Assembly (NCBI GenBank): GCA_022823865.1
Contig: JAJEHF010000133.1
Coordinates: forward strand, 1 to 64,000
Reading direction: 5' to 3'
DNA from: Bryobacterales bacterium
GTDB taxonomy: Bacteria > Acidobacteriota > Terriglobia > Bryobacterales > UBA6623
Length of the DNA: 64,000 nt
The stretch's first letter is position 1. Each line of letters begins with the position of its first letter. Shown in pieces: positions 7,922 through 15,679 of this stretch. A program made the position numbers and the translations under genes. The notes beneath the pieces were generated by a model. It was not told the DNA's origin, did not search any database, and saw nothing but the letters and a program-made list of their open reading frames with translations.

Positions 7922-9005
7922 GGGAAGCCTCCTCCTCCCGGGCCAAGTGCTCCCGCCACTTGCGGACGGTCACCTTTTGGAAGGCGCGCACCACCGGATT
8001 GCTCTCGATGGGAGGGGCGTCCCAATGTCTCTCGTAACCCTCCTGCTCCGCTTCGACAGCAACTCGGTCCTGAGCGAGCAAGGGGCCGATGAGGACGCGG
8101 TTCGCGATCTTCAAGACCGTGGTCATCGCGAAACGGGGAATGCGCACGGGCAGCATAGGTATCTTCAGCGACTTGAAGTAGAACAAGAAGAACGCCCGAG
8201 TAGTGCGCTCGTCGATCGGCAGCACGAATAGCCAGTGCTTGATCTCGTCATCAGTGTTCGACCGCTGGTACGGGTATTGGTAGCAAAGCTCCATCCGGTT
8301 GGTGTCGACACGGTCGTGATCGACGAACAGTCCGGAGATGCGCCCGCGTCCGACCTGCGTGTCATAGGCGAGGTGCACGTCGTCACCGACAGTTTCGCAA
8401 CGGGTGAGATTGGCACCGGTGAAGGGACGGTATCGACGGTGCAGATAGGCGTGCGAGAAGTCGCTCACGTTGTCGATCACCATCGAGTGGTGGGCCGAGC
8501 AGGTGAAGCTCAGCGGCACACAGGCCCATCGCTTCGGTCCCTCGAGTTCGGGGATGTCCGGGATCTGGCGCAACGGCGCGCGCTCCGGGACACCCGGAAA
8601 CAACCAGACCAGACCGTAACGGACCTTTACGGGATAGGATCTGACCGAGAGCTTCGGGGCACTCTTCCGCCCGAAGAGGTCGGGAATCCTAGCGACCCGC
8701 CCGCTCTCGTCATACTCCCAGCCATGGTAGGCGCAGACGAGCCGGCAGCCCTCCACCTCGCCCAGGGAGAGTTTGAGCTGGCGGTGCAGACAGCGATTCT
8801 CGACCGCGTGAAACGAGCCATCCGCACTCCGAAACAGCGCGATCGAACGTTTCCAGAATACGATCTCGACCACCGTGCCAGGCTTGACCCGCCGCACCTC
8901 CTCAACCGCATACCAATAATCCGGGTCCATTCCCGTGGCGCGTGCTTGCTGCCGCAGGTTGCCCGCCTCCTCGAAGCCTGGTGGCATAGCTTGCGCCAGG
9001 CTCAT
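7908..9005 (-). CDS. Rieske non-haem iron oxygenase, sterol C-4 demethylase type (SdmA-like)
   Basis: A 365-residue Rieske oxygenase. The [2Fe-2S] ligands are Cys72-x-His74 and Cys91-x2-His94 (RCLHR and CAYHGWEY). The mononuclear iron site is DNVSDFSHAYLH at 178-189. In known bacterial sterol producers a Rieske oxygenase (SdmA) and an NAD-dependent reductase/decarboxylase (SdmB) together remove C-4 methyl groups; here the two genes are adjacent and coupled. An alternative is a DAF-36/Neverland-type sterol 7-desaturase. The true start is ATG 9005, overlapping the upstream TGA as ATGA; the frame is open for another 444 bases, but only antisense-free sequence inside the neighbouring gene is there. 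No ferredoxin or reductase gene is nearby. Confidence 0.88.
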   Translation of the reverse strand: MSLAQAMPPGFEEAGNLRQQARATGMDPDYWYAVEEVRRVKPGTVVEIVFWKRSIALFRSADGSFHAVENRCLHRQLKLSLGEVEGCRLVCAYHGWEYDESGRVARIPDLFGRKSAPKLSVRSYPVKVRYGLVWLFPGVPERAPLRQIPDIPELEGPKRWACVPLSFTCSAHHSMVIDNVSDFSHAYLHRRYRPFTGANLTRCETVGDDVHLAYDTQVGRGRISGLFVDHDRVDTNRMELCYQYPYQRSNTDDEIKHWLFVLPIDERTTRAFFLFYFKSLKIPMLPVRIPRFAMTTVLKIANRVLIGPLLAQDRVAVEAEQEGYERHWDAPPIESNPVVRAFQKVTVRKWREHLAREEEASRVRA

Positions 9006-10144
9006 ATCGCGACCCCTTCCGGTGTGACCCCTGCGCCTTGGCTTGGAACGAAGTCTTGCCCCTCGCCGTCGGCGTTCGCGCGCGGAGGCTTCGCGCGAGG
9101 ATTCGCGATTGCCTTGCGATCGTAGTGGAACTTGTAGGCCGCGTGAACCGCAGCGCGGATGGTGGTTGGCTGATAGCCGAGCTCCCGCCTTGCTTTGCCG
9201 GTGTCGGCATGACGGCGTTTCCTCAGCAGCCGAATGGCACCAGGGGTGAAACGCTGGGGGAAGCTCGGGTGAAATCGGCTCAGATAAAAGCTCGCCGCTT
9301 CTGCAAAGACGAGCATCATGTGAGTCGGGACCCGCCGATGCGGTCGCGGGACACCAGAGACTTCCTCGAACAGATCCAAGATCTCGGATATGGTCTTGTA
9401 TTCGGTGCTGAAGATGTACTTTTCGCCCGACCGTCCCCGTTGCATGCACAACACGTGTCCTTCAACAATGTCTCGTGCCGCAACAAACTCGAACCCGCCA
9501 TCAACATAGGCATGGAGCTTGCGGTTGGAGTAGTCGCACAGGGTCCTGCCCAGTCGCGAGGGGAAATAGTCGCTGCCCCCAACCACCGCACAACACGTTG
9601 CAACCACGATGTCCTGCCCCTTCGCCGCGGCACGCCAGCATTCGTGCTCGACAAGCGCCTTGCTGCGCTCATACGGCATCGTGCGGTCCATGGGATAGAA
9701 CTGCATGGTCTCGTCGCTGGGAGCTGACGGATCGTCCAAGTCGTGGCCGACCGCGCTGAAGGAGCCCGTCACCACCACGCGGCCAGCCCCCGCCTCCCGC
9801 GCCGCTTGCAGCACGTTGCGGGTCCCGAGAACGTTGCACTCGAATAACTCCCGGCGATGGGCGCGATTGCCCTCGATGGTTGAGACCTTGGCCGCGCAGT
9901 GATAGACGCCCTGGCAGCCTGCGAGCGCGTGCTTGGTGGAGTTCAAGTCCCGAATGTCGCCAACCGAACGCTCGACATCGAGTCCTTCCAATGCTTCGTC
10001 GCTTTCCCCGCGTTTCAGAAACACCCGGACCCGAACGCCGTCGTCGAGCAGTCGGCGCACGAGATTAGCCCCTAAATGACCGGTCGAGCCAGTGACGAAG
10101 ACCGGCGGCATCGATGAGCCGACAGTGCTTGATCGTGAAATCAT
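9002..10144 (-). CDS. 3-beta-hydroxysteroid dehydrogenase/C-4 decarboxylase-like SDR (SdmB-like)
   Basis: An extended short-chain dehydrogenase of 380 residues. The Rossmann motif TGSTGHLG is at 18-25 and the catalytic YERSK at 158-162, with the 3-beta-HSD/NSDHL layout. It would oxidise the 3-hydroxyl of a 4-carboxysterol, with decarboxylation, or act as the sterol 3-ketone-forming step with the Rieske partner. The start at ATG 10144 is supported by TGGAG 9 bases upstream; the internal ATG 10111 lacks a ribosome site. It is the first gene of the five-gene minus-strand operon. Upstream sequence has an imperfect inverted repeat around GAGATCTC (10161-10176), which could be an operator. A weak TATACT (10210-10215, minus strand) is the best -10 candidate. 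Confidence 0.87.
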   Translation of the reverse strand: MISRSSTVGSSMPPVFVTGSTGHLGANLVRRLLDDGVRVRVFLKRGESDEALEGLDVERSVGDIRDLNSTKHALAGCQGVYHCAAKVSTIEGNRAHRRELFECNVLGTRNVLQAAREAGAGRVVVTGSFSAVGHDLDDPSAPSDETMQFYPMDRTMPYERSKALVEHECWRAAAKGQDIVVATCCAVVGGSDYFPSRLGRTLCDYSNRKLHAYVDGGFEFVAARDIVEGHVLCMQRGRSGEKYIFSTEYKTISEILDLFEEVSGVPRPHRRVPTHMMLVFAEAASFYLSRFHPSFPQRFTPGAIRLLRKRRHADTGKARRELGYQPTTIRAAVHAAYKFHYDRKAIANPRAKPPRANADGEGQDFVPSQGAGVTPEGVAI

Positions 10145-10745
10145 AAAGGCTTACTCCACTACTGAGATCTCTGAGTTACCAAGACCTTAGGCCGTATATT
10201 GAGCGGACCAGTATAGCTGATCCTCGACAGCCGGCTTCATCTGGCGCAGCTCGGACCGGTTGTCTGTCAGGGCAGAGCGATGCGCACACTACGCGGGTGA
10301 GGGTTTGGATTTCCTGGCGCAATCGCGAATGCCCAAGGGATGCGAATGCAGTAGGCGACAACCGCGGTTCCAACCGCGGTGCGATCGCGACACACCAAAT
10401 TGGTCGCATCCTCGAAAGCCTGAGCAGAGAGATGGTCTTCGGCGTGAAGCAAATCGGCTCTGCAGGGTCGGCCATGCGCAGGCATCTTCTGCGCGTCTAG
10501 GCTGCTCATTCCTGCGATGGCTCGAGCTTGGTCTTGATCTCAGCGGCTACAGTAGGCCGAGCACTTCGATCACATGGGGCGAAGTCGGCGGCCCCGAAGC
10601 TGTGACACCCTGGTGCGCGATCGACGCTAGTGCGACGCGGCTCCGCACCCAGGTATCGGCCGGCGGACTAGCGCGACGCGAGTGGGCCGCAGTTCAAGCG
10701 TTGAATCAGCCTGCTGTGCACAAGACAGCTATGCGACGTTTGAGC
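10145..10745. other. Gene-poor 600 bp upstream of the sterol operon
   Basis: This stretch separates the sterol operon start from the end of the M28 peptidase gene. Several frames are open for 70-100 codons on both strands, but none has a recognisable motif, ribosome site or neighbour logic. It must contain the sterol operon promoter. I see two weak -10-like sites on the minus strand and the doubled ACCGCGGT element at 10361-10380. A decayed gene cannot be excluded. Confidence 0.4.
10361..10380. repeat. Two copies of the 8-bp palindrome ACCGCGGT
   Basis: ACCGCGGT occurs at 10361-10368 and again at 10373-10380, 12 bp centre to centre, about one helical turn. Each copy is a perfect palindrome. 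It lies roughly 220 bp upstream of the sterol operon start. A protein-binding site is possible but unproven. Confidence 0.4.
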
Positions 10746-12362
10746 TCACTGCCACGAGCGCTCGCGCGCCGCCAGGAACTCGTCCCCCGGCCTCCAAGTC
10801 GGAAGGTCAGACTGGTCGGCCACGATCCTGCCCAGCTCGAATCCGAAGCGCGCCAAATCCGCGATCCCGGCAAAGTCCCAGTCCTCCTGAAACTCGTCCG
10901 AAGGCTGGTGATAGTGGCTCCCGCGATACTGAGCGACCTTCTCATCGCCCCACCCGGCGGGCCGGCCCGGATACTTGGAACCGCTCTTGATCGAGAATGC
11001 GGGCACGCCGTGCTTGGCCAGGCTGAACTGGTCCGAGCGGTAATAGTAGCCCTGTTCGGGGTGCGCGTCGGGAGTCAGGGCGAGTCCGAACTCGGCCGCT
11101 AGGGCCTCCACTGTCGCGCTGAGGCTCGTGCGCTCATATCCCGGCAGCGACAAATCGCTGGTCTTGCCGAATGGATACAGGCCGTCGTAGTTGAGGTTGA
11201 CGGCGGTCTTGCCCGTCGCCACCACCGGGTTGGCGGCATAGTACGCCGATCCCAGCAAGCCGCTCTCCTCTGCACCGACGAATGCGAACAAGACCCTGCG
11301 AGCCGGTGCGGACGCCAGCTCCCCAAACGCTCGCGCGATGCTGAGCAACGCCGCGCAACCGGTAGCGTTGTCCACCGCCCCGTTGTAGATGCGGTCGTCG
11401 CCTTCCCCGTGCACGCCCATGTGATCCCAGTGAGCCGTATAGAGCACGGCCTCGTCTGCCAGGGTCGGATCGCTCCCCGGGAAGCTCGCCAAGACGTTGC
11501 GGGTCTCGATCGGCACGACGGAGCTGCGCAGATCGACCTGGGCCCGCACTCCCAGTTCGATGGGAGTGAAGTCCTCGCGGTTGGCGGCGTCAAGCAACCC
11601 GCCCAGCGTAAGCTCGCGGGTGCCCGGCGATGACTGGAAGAGCCTCTCAGCCGCATCTGATGTGATCCAACCCGCCAGCGCCAGCCTAGGCTCGCCCGGC
11701 TTGACCTCGACATAGGGCTGGGCTCCGCTCCACGAATTTCGCACGACCTCCCAGGGATAGCCCGCGGTCTCGTCGGTGTGGACGATCAGCACGCCAGCAG
11801 CCCCGCGCCGGGCAGCCTCCTCGAACTTGAAGGTCCAACGCCCGTAGTACGTGAGCGCCTTGCCGCCGAAGAGGGCGTCGTCGTCGGACGGCGGCTCGTT
11901 CGTAAAGAGCACCAGCAGCTTGCCGCTGACATCGATTCCCTTGAAGTCGTCCCACTCGAATTCCGGCGCCACGATGCCGTGCCCGACGAAGACCACGTCG
12001 GCGTCAAACACTTCCCTGCCGGTCTGCCGCTCGTTGTTGCCCACGTACTCGGTCAAGGGCTCGAGCTCGCGCCCGGCCAAGCGCACGCTGGAGCTGCTCT
12101 GGGTCTTGATCTCAACCAATGGCACCGTCTGGAAGTAGGTGCCGCTTTCGCCGGCCGGTTCCGCACCGGCCAGCTCCAACTGGGCGGCCAAGTATTCTAT
12201 GGTCAATTCCTCGCCGCGCCCGCCTACTCCGCGCCCTTCCAACAGGTCATGGGACAGGAACCGCACATGCGGCGCAATGTCATCGGGCGCGATCAATTCT
12301 GCGTCGGGCGCCCCGCCCACGCACCCGGTTCCGAGCAAGACAAGAGCGGCTAGCCAGCGCAT
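10746..12362 (-). CDS. M28-family zinc aminopeptidase lipoprotein
   Basis: A secreted dinuclear zinc peptidase of 538 residues. The N-terminus is a signal sequence ending in LLGTGC, a plausible lipobox with Cys14. A protease-associated domain lies at about 120-260. The M28 ligands are visible: His311 in AHWDH, Asp331 in GAVDN, Glu365/Glu366 in GAEES, Asp393 in NYDG and His485 in GSHYHQ. It probably trims peptides at the cell surface or in the periplasm. It stands alone between the gene-poor region and glcD on the same strand. Confidence 0.88.
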   Translation of the reverse strand: MRWLAALVLLGTGCVGGAPDAELIAPDDIAPHVRFLSHDLLEGRGVGGRGEELTIEYLAAQLELAGAEPAGESGTYFQTVPLVEIKTQSSSSVRLAGRELEPLTEYVGNNERQTGREVFDADVVFVGHGIVAPEFEWDDFKGIDVSGKLLVLFTNEPPSDDDALFGGKALTYYGRWTFKFEEAARRGAAGVLIVHTDETAGYPWEVVRNSWSGAQPYVEVKPGEPRLALAGWITSDAAERLFQSSPGTRELTLGGLLDAANREDFTPIELGVRAQVDLRSSVVPIETRNVLASFPGSDPTLADEAVLYTAHWDHMGVHGEGDDRIYNGAVDNATGCAALLSIARAFGELASAPARRVLFAFVGAEESGLLGSAYYAANPVVATGKTAVNLNYDGLYPFGKTSDLSLPGYERTSLSATVEALAAEFGLALTPDAHPEQGYYYRSDQFSLAKHGVPAFSIKSGSKYPGRPAGWGDEKVAQYRGSHYHQPSDEFQEDWDFAGIADLARFGFELGRIVADQSDLPTWRPGDEFLAARERSWQ

Positions 12363-12410
12363 GACAGGCAGATGCTAGCAGAAGCGAGAATGCGGCGCAG
12401 GACGCGAGCG

Positions 12411-13844
12411 CTACCAGACGACCGCCTTGTGCGGGGCCGCAGGCGGCCTGATCTCCAGGCAGCCCTTGCCCGTTGGCAAGATCTTGCCCGGGTTCAGGCG
12501 GCCATCGGGATTGAAGATGCGCATCAGCCGCTCCATCTGGTCCAAGCTGTCCTCGGCGAACAGCAGCGGCATCAGTTCGTTCTTCTCCATGCCTACGCCA
12601 TGCTCCCCCGTGATCGCCCCGCCCACTTCGATGCAGTACTTGAGGATGTCCTCTCCGGCCGCGCGGGTGCGCTTGGTCTCGTCCTCGCTGCGGGGGTCGA
12701 ACAGGATGATGGGATGCATGTTGCCATCCCCGGCATGGAAGATATTGCTGATCGTCAGGCCGTACTTCTCCGAAACGTGGTGGATGTGCCGCAGAGTATC
12801 AGCGATCCGCGTGCGGGGAACGACCCCGTCCTGCACGTAATAGGTCGGGCTCACCCTCCCGACCGCTCCGAACGCGTTCTTGCGACCCTTCCATAGCAAG
12901 GCCCGCTCCTCGGCACTCTTCGCCACCCGCACCTCGCGCGCACCGGTCTCCAAGCAGACCGCGTTGACCAGCTCCAGCTGCTCGGCGACGCCTTCGCGCA
13001 CACCCTCGAGCTCGATCAGCAGCACCGCTTCGGCATCCATCGGAAACCCGGCGTGAGTCGCTTCCTCAACCATGCGGAGCATCACGCCGTCCAGCATTTC
13101 CACCGCCGCCGGAGTGACGGCTCGAGCCGTGAGCTCGGCCACCGTATCGGCAGCGTCGTCCGCTCGGTCGTATATCGACAGCAGCGTCTCCACCGCCTCG
13201 CTGGCTCGCATCAGCCTGACAATCACCTTGGTCACCAGGGCCATCGTTCCCTCGGAACCGGTCAGCAAGCCGGTGATGTCGTAGCCCGGCAGGTCCTGCT
13301 CCTTGCCACCGACTTGCAGCACAGTGCCATCCGGCAGAACAGCCTCTATACCCAGCACGTGGTTGGTGGTCACGCCGTAGATCAACGTGTGCGGGCCGCC
13401 GGCGTTCTCGGCAACGTTGCCGCCGATGGTGCAGGCCTTTTGCGACGAAGGATCGGGAGCGTAGTAGTATCCGTGACCTTGCACGGCGCGGGTGATGTCC
13501 AAGTTCACAACACCCGGCTGTACCACCGCGCACTCTTTCTCGAGATCTATCTCGAGAATCTTGTTCATGCGCGCGAAGCCGATCATGATCCCGCCCCGGG
13601 TCGGGATCACGCCCCCGCTCAGTCCGGTGCCGGCTCCCCGCCCCACGATGGGGAGGTCATAGTCGGCCGCGATGCGCACGATCTCGACGACGTCTTCGGT
13701 GCGCCGGGGGAAGACCACGCATTCCGGGCGGCCCTTGTCGATGCTGCCGTCGTACTCGTACAGCAGCAGGTCTTGGTCCCGGTGCAGGACGGCGCGCTCG
13801 CCGACGGCTAGCTCCAAGGCGCGCAGGGCTGGTTCTGGCAGCAC
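12411..13844 (-). CDS. glcD: GlcD-type FAD-linked 2-hydroxyacid oxidase
   Basis: A flavoprotein of 477 residues that oxidises glycolate or D-lactate-type 2-hydroxyacids. The FAD-binding PCMH domain shows GRGAGTGLSGG, VQPGVVNLDITRAV, PDPSS...TIGGNVAENAGG and GIEAVLPDGT. The C-terminal FAD oxidase domain has FHAGDGNMHP and GEHGVGMEKN. No GlcE or GlcF partner lies next to it, so it could be a stand-alone D-lactate dehydrogenase rather than part of a GlcDEF complex. The start is GTG 13844; TACCAT lies 6 bases upstream, suggesting a leaderless transcript. Confidence 0.88.
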   Translation of the reverse strand: MLPEPALRALELAVGERAVLHRDQDLLLYEYDGSIDKGRPECVVFPRRTEDVVEIVRIAADYDLPIVGRGAGTGLSGGVIPTRGGIMIGFARMNKILEIDLEKECAVVQPGVVNLDITRAVQGHGYYYAPDPSSQKACTIGGNVAENAGGPHTLIYGVTTNHVLGIEAVLPDGTVLQVGGKEQDLPGYDITGLLTGSEGTMALVTKVIVRLMRASEAVETLLSIYDRADDAADTVAELTARAVTPAAVEMLDGVMLRMVEEATHAGFPMDAEAVLLIELEGVREGVAEQLELVNAVCLETGAREVRVAKSAEERALLWKGRKNAFGAVGRVSPTYYVQDGVVPRTRIADTLRHIHHVSEKYGLTISNIFHAGDGNMHPIILFDPRSEDETKRTRAAGEDILKYCIEVGGAITGEHGVGMEKNELMPLLFAEDSLDQMERLMRIFNPDGRLNPGKILPTGKGCLEIRPPAAPHKAVVW

Positions 13845-13850
13845 GATCCT

Positions 13851-13856
13851 ATGGTA
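13851..13856 (-). promoter_or_regulatory. -10 element, leaderless start of glcD
   Basis: On the minus strand TACCAT is followed by 6 bases and then the GTG start at 13844. No Shine-Dalgarno sequence is present. Transcription would begin at or next to the start codon. Confidence 0.45.
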
Positions 13857-13865
13857 GTCGAAGCC

Positions 13866-15020
13866 TCAAGCCGCCGCCCGGGTTTCCGCCTGCATGGTCG
13901 CCGCCGCGAAGCTCAACAGGTCGCGGCGATTGCGCGCCACCTCGGCCAGCCGCTTGTAGTCCTGCGCCATCTGGCACAGCTGCAGGGCGTTGGGGCAGGT
14001 CAGGAACTGCGGATCGGCCTCGGAGAGGTGTTCCAGCGCGACATCGGCGGCCTCTCCGGGACGGCCCAGGCGCACCAGCAGGTTCACCAGCACTTGCGCG
14101 GGCGTCGTGCCGGCGATATTGGGATCGCAGGTCTCGATCTTGCGCCGGAAGTGCTCCAACCCGGCCTCGACATCGCGTCGCAAGACGGTGCTGATGTAAG
14201 CGGCGTAGTCTTCAAAGACGTTCTCGAACGGCGGATTGCCGGGGAACTGGTACATCTCGCTGAGCTGGCTTCCGTAGCGCGCCATGCCCAGCAGCAGTTC
14301 GAGCGTTCGCTCGCGGTCAATCGCAGGCGCCATCTGCACCAGCGACGAGACATGCGAGGTGTCCAAGTAGTACGCATTGCCCTCGAAGAGCCAGCCGCGT
14401 TCCTCCACGATGGCTCCGAGGTCGTCGCCTTCCGGGGCCTGCCCCTCTTTCTGCTCCACGGCGTGCTTGATGTTCGCCAGCAGCTCGGAGTGTACGTTCT
14501 CGGCCAGCAGTTCCGCGCAGTCCGCCCTGCCCTCCTCGACGGGATACTGCGAGAAGTTGGTGATGGCGCGGCAGGTGCCGTAGTGCTTGAGGATCAGCTC
14601 GAAGCCCTTCTTCGGATTGACCTGCTCGTGATAGGCGACCTCGATGATGCCGTCCAAGGCCTCGCCACTCGCGCCATCGTCACACTGCTCGATGGCCTCG
14701 CGGACCAGATCCTTCTCCCCGATCGCGCGGAAGTACGGCCAAGCCCGCCCGATCTCGCCATCGTTGAGGAAGAGCGTGCCCACCTCGCGGGCGGCCTCGA
14801 CCGTGGCGCTCTCGTAGGCGGACTGGCAGTCCTCGCCGAGATTGCTCCAAGGCTCGGTTTGAATCAGCGGCATGCCCAGCGCGTGCCGCTTCTGCATCAA
14901 GCGCGCTTCGAAGATCATCGGGTACGACCGCTCGTTCCGGAAGCGGTCGATCGCTAGCTCGAACCCGGCCTCGACGTCTCCGGACGCGAGGGCGTCCCTG
15001 ACTTGGTCGAACACATCCAT
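13866..15020 (-). CDS. Conserved-looking helical protein of unknown function
   Basis: A soluble acidic protein of 384 residues without signal peptide or membrane segment. It is mostly alpha-helical and looks TPR-like in places (for example VLVNLLVRLGRPGEAADVALEHL near the C-terminus), but I recognise no family. There are scattered His and Cys residues (YHEQVNP, HYGTCRAI, ETCDPN, CPNALQLCQMA) without a clear metal motif. The ATG at 15020 follows a good GGAAGG site, and CATAAT about 18 bases upstream of the ATG may be a -10 element. It precedes glcD on the same strand by only 21 bp, which may mean shared expression. Confidence 0.7.
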   Translation of the reverse strand: MDVFDQVRDALASGDVEAGFELAIDRFRNERSYPMIFEARLMQKRHALGMPLIQTEPWSNLGEDCQSAYESATVEAAREVGTLFLNDGEIGRAWPYFRAIGEKDLVREAIEQCDDGASGEALDGIIEVAYHEQVNPKKGFELILKHYGTCRAITNFSQYPVEEGRADCAELLAENVHSELLANIKHAVEQKEGQAPEGDDLGAIVEERGWLFEGNAYYLDTSHVSSLVQMAPAIDRERTLELLLGMARYGSQLSEMYQFPGNPPFENVFEDYAAYISTVLRRDVEAGLEHFRRKIETCDPNIAGTTPAQVLVNLLVRLGRPGEAADVALEHLSEADPQFLTCPNALQLCQMAQDYKRLAEVARNRRDLLSFAAATMQAETRAAA

Positions 15021-15124
15021 GGCACACTACCTTCCGCCATTATGCGGCAACCGCTGGCCCCGTGGCAGCATTCCGCAGGCTCGCCAGCTTGAGACCGCCC
15101 CAAGGACAGCGCTCGGCAGGACGC

Positions 15125-15571
15125 CTAGTACAGCGAGCGCTTCCGCGCTGGTGTCTTGAAGCGCACCCAACTGGCACAAAGCAGCACGAACGAGCCCAGC
15201 AGCATCCAGCCATGAGCCTTGAAGCTCTCCATGCCGTCGAAGCGATAGTCCCCCCTGAAGACCGCCGCCGTCAATCCCACGAACAGGACTGCGGCCCAGA
15301 CCAACTGGGGAATTCGCTTGAGCCTGCCGTCGGAAATGGCAAGCACCGAGGCGACAACAGCAAACGCGCCGAGCACAAGCAGCGCCGTGGCAGCGTTCTC
15401 TGGCGAGACCGGCACCAGGGGAAAGAACATATCGCCGCCGACGACCAAGCCTAAGGCGCCGACAGCGCACAAGTAAAGCCCCAAGAACAGGTTAGCGATA
15501 GCTCCAATCGCACCGAACGCGCCGCGAATGAAGCCAGGCCGACCGGACTTGATCTTGAACTGGCGTCGCAA
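15125..15571 (-). CDS. Small membrane protein with about four transmembrane segments
   Basis: A 148-residue protein with a basic N-terminus (MRRQFKIKSGRPG) and about four hydrophobic helices, at roughly 16-45, 60-80, 90-105 and 122-138. No catalytic motif is visible, and I do not recognise the family. The only usable start is TTG 15571, since an in-frame stop lies four codons upstream. TAGTAT sits 6 bases before it. It is divergent from nagA. Confidence 0.6.
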   Translation of the reverse strand: MRRQFKIKSGRPGFIRGAFGAIGAIANLFLGLYLCAVGALGLVVGGDMFFPLVPVSPENAATALLVLGAFAVVASVLAISDGRLKRIPQLVWAAVLFVGLTAAVFRGDYRFDGMESFKAHGWMLLGSFVLLCASWVRFKTPARKRSLY

Positions 15572-15577
15572 GAATTC

Positions 15578-15583
15578 ATACTA
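15578..15583 (-). promoter_or_regulatory. -10 element, leaderless start of the small membrane protein
   Basis: TAGTAT on the minus strand lies 6 bases before the TTG start at 15571. No ribosome site sits at a usable distance. Confidence 0.4.
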
Positions 15584-15665
15584 TCACTCCCCGAATCAAA
15601 CAGATGCGTCCCCGGCGAGCGGCTGCCGGGCTCATGCCGGCCGGGGCTCCGTCGCAGCGGCGGGC

Positions 15666-15671
15666 CATAAT
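15666..15671 (+). promoter_or_regulatory. -10 element upstream of nagA
   Basis: CATAAT lies 8 bases before the nagA ATG at 15680, so the transcript would have a leader of at most a base or two. It is one base longer in spacing than the other leaderless examples here. Confidence 0.35.
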
Positions 15672-15679
15672 GAGACTCC

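Noticed and set aside
9006-9449. Upstream extension of the Rieske oxygenase frame by 148 codons
   Set aside because: It overlaps the SDR gene in another frame and has no domain similarity. ATG 9005 overlaps the SDR stop as ATGA and starts the family match.
10260-11102. 280-codon plus-strand frame
   Set aside because: Its second half is antisense to the M28 peptidase and its first half has no recognisable motif or ribosome site.
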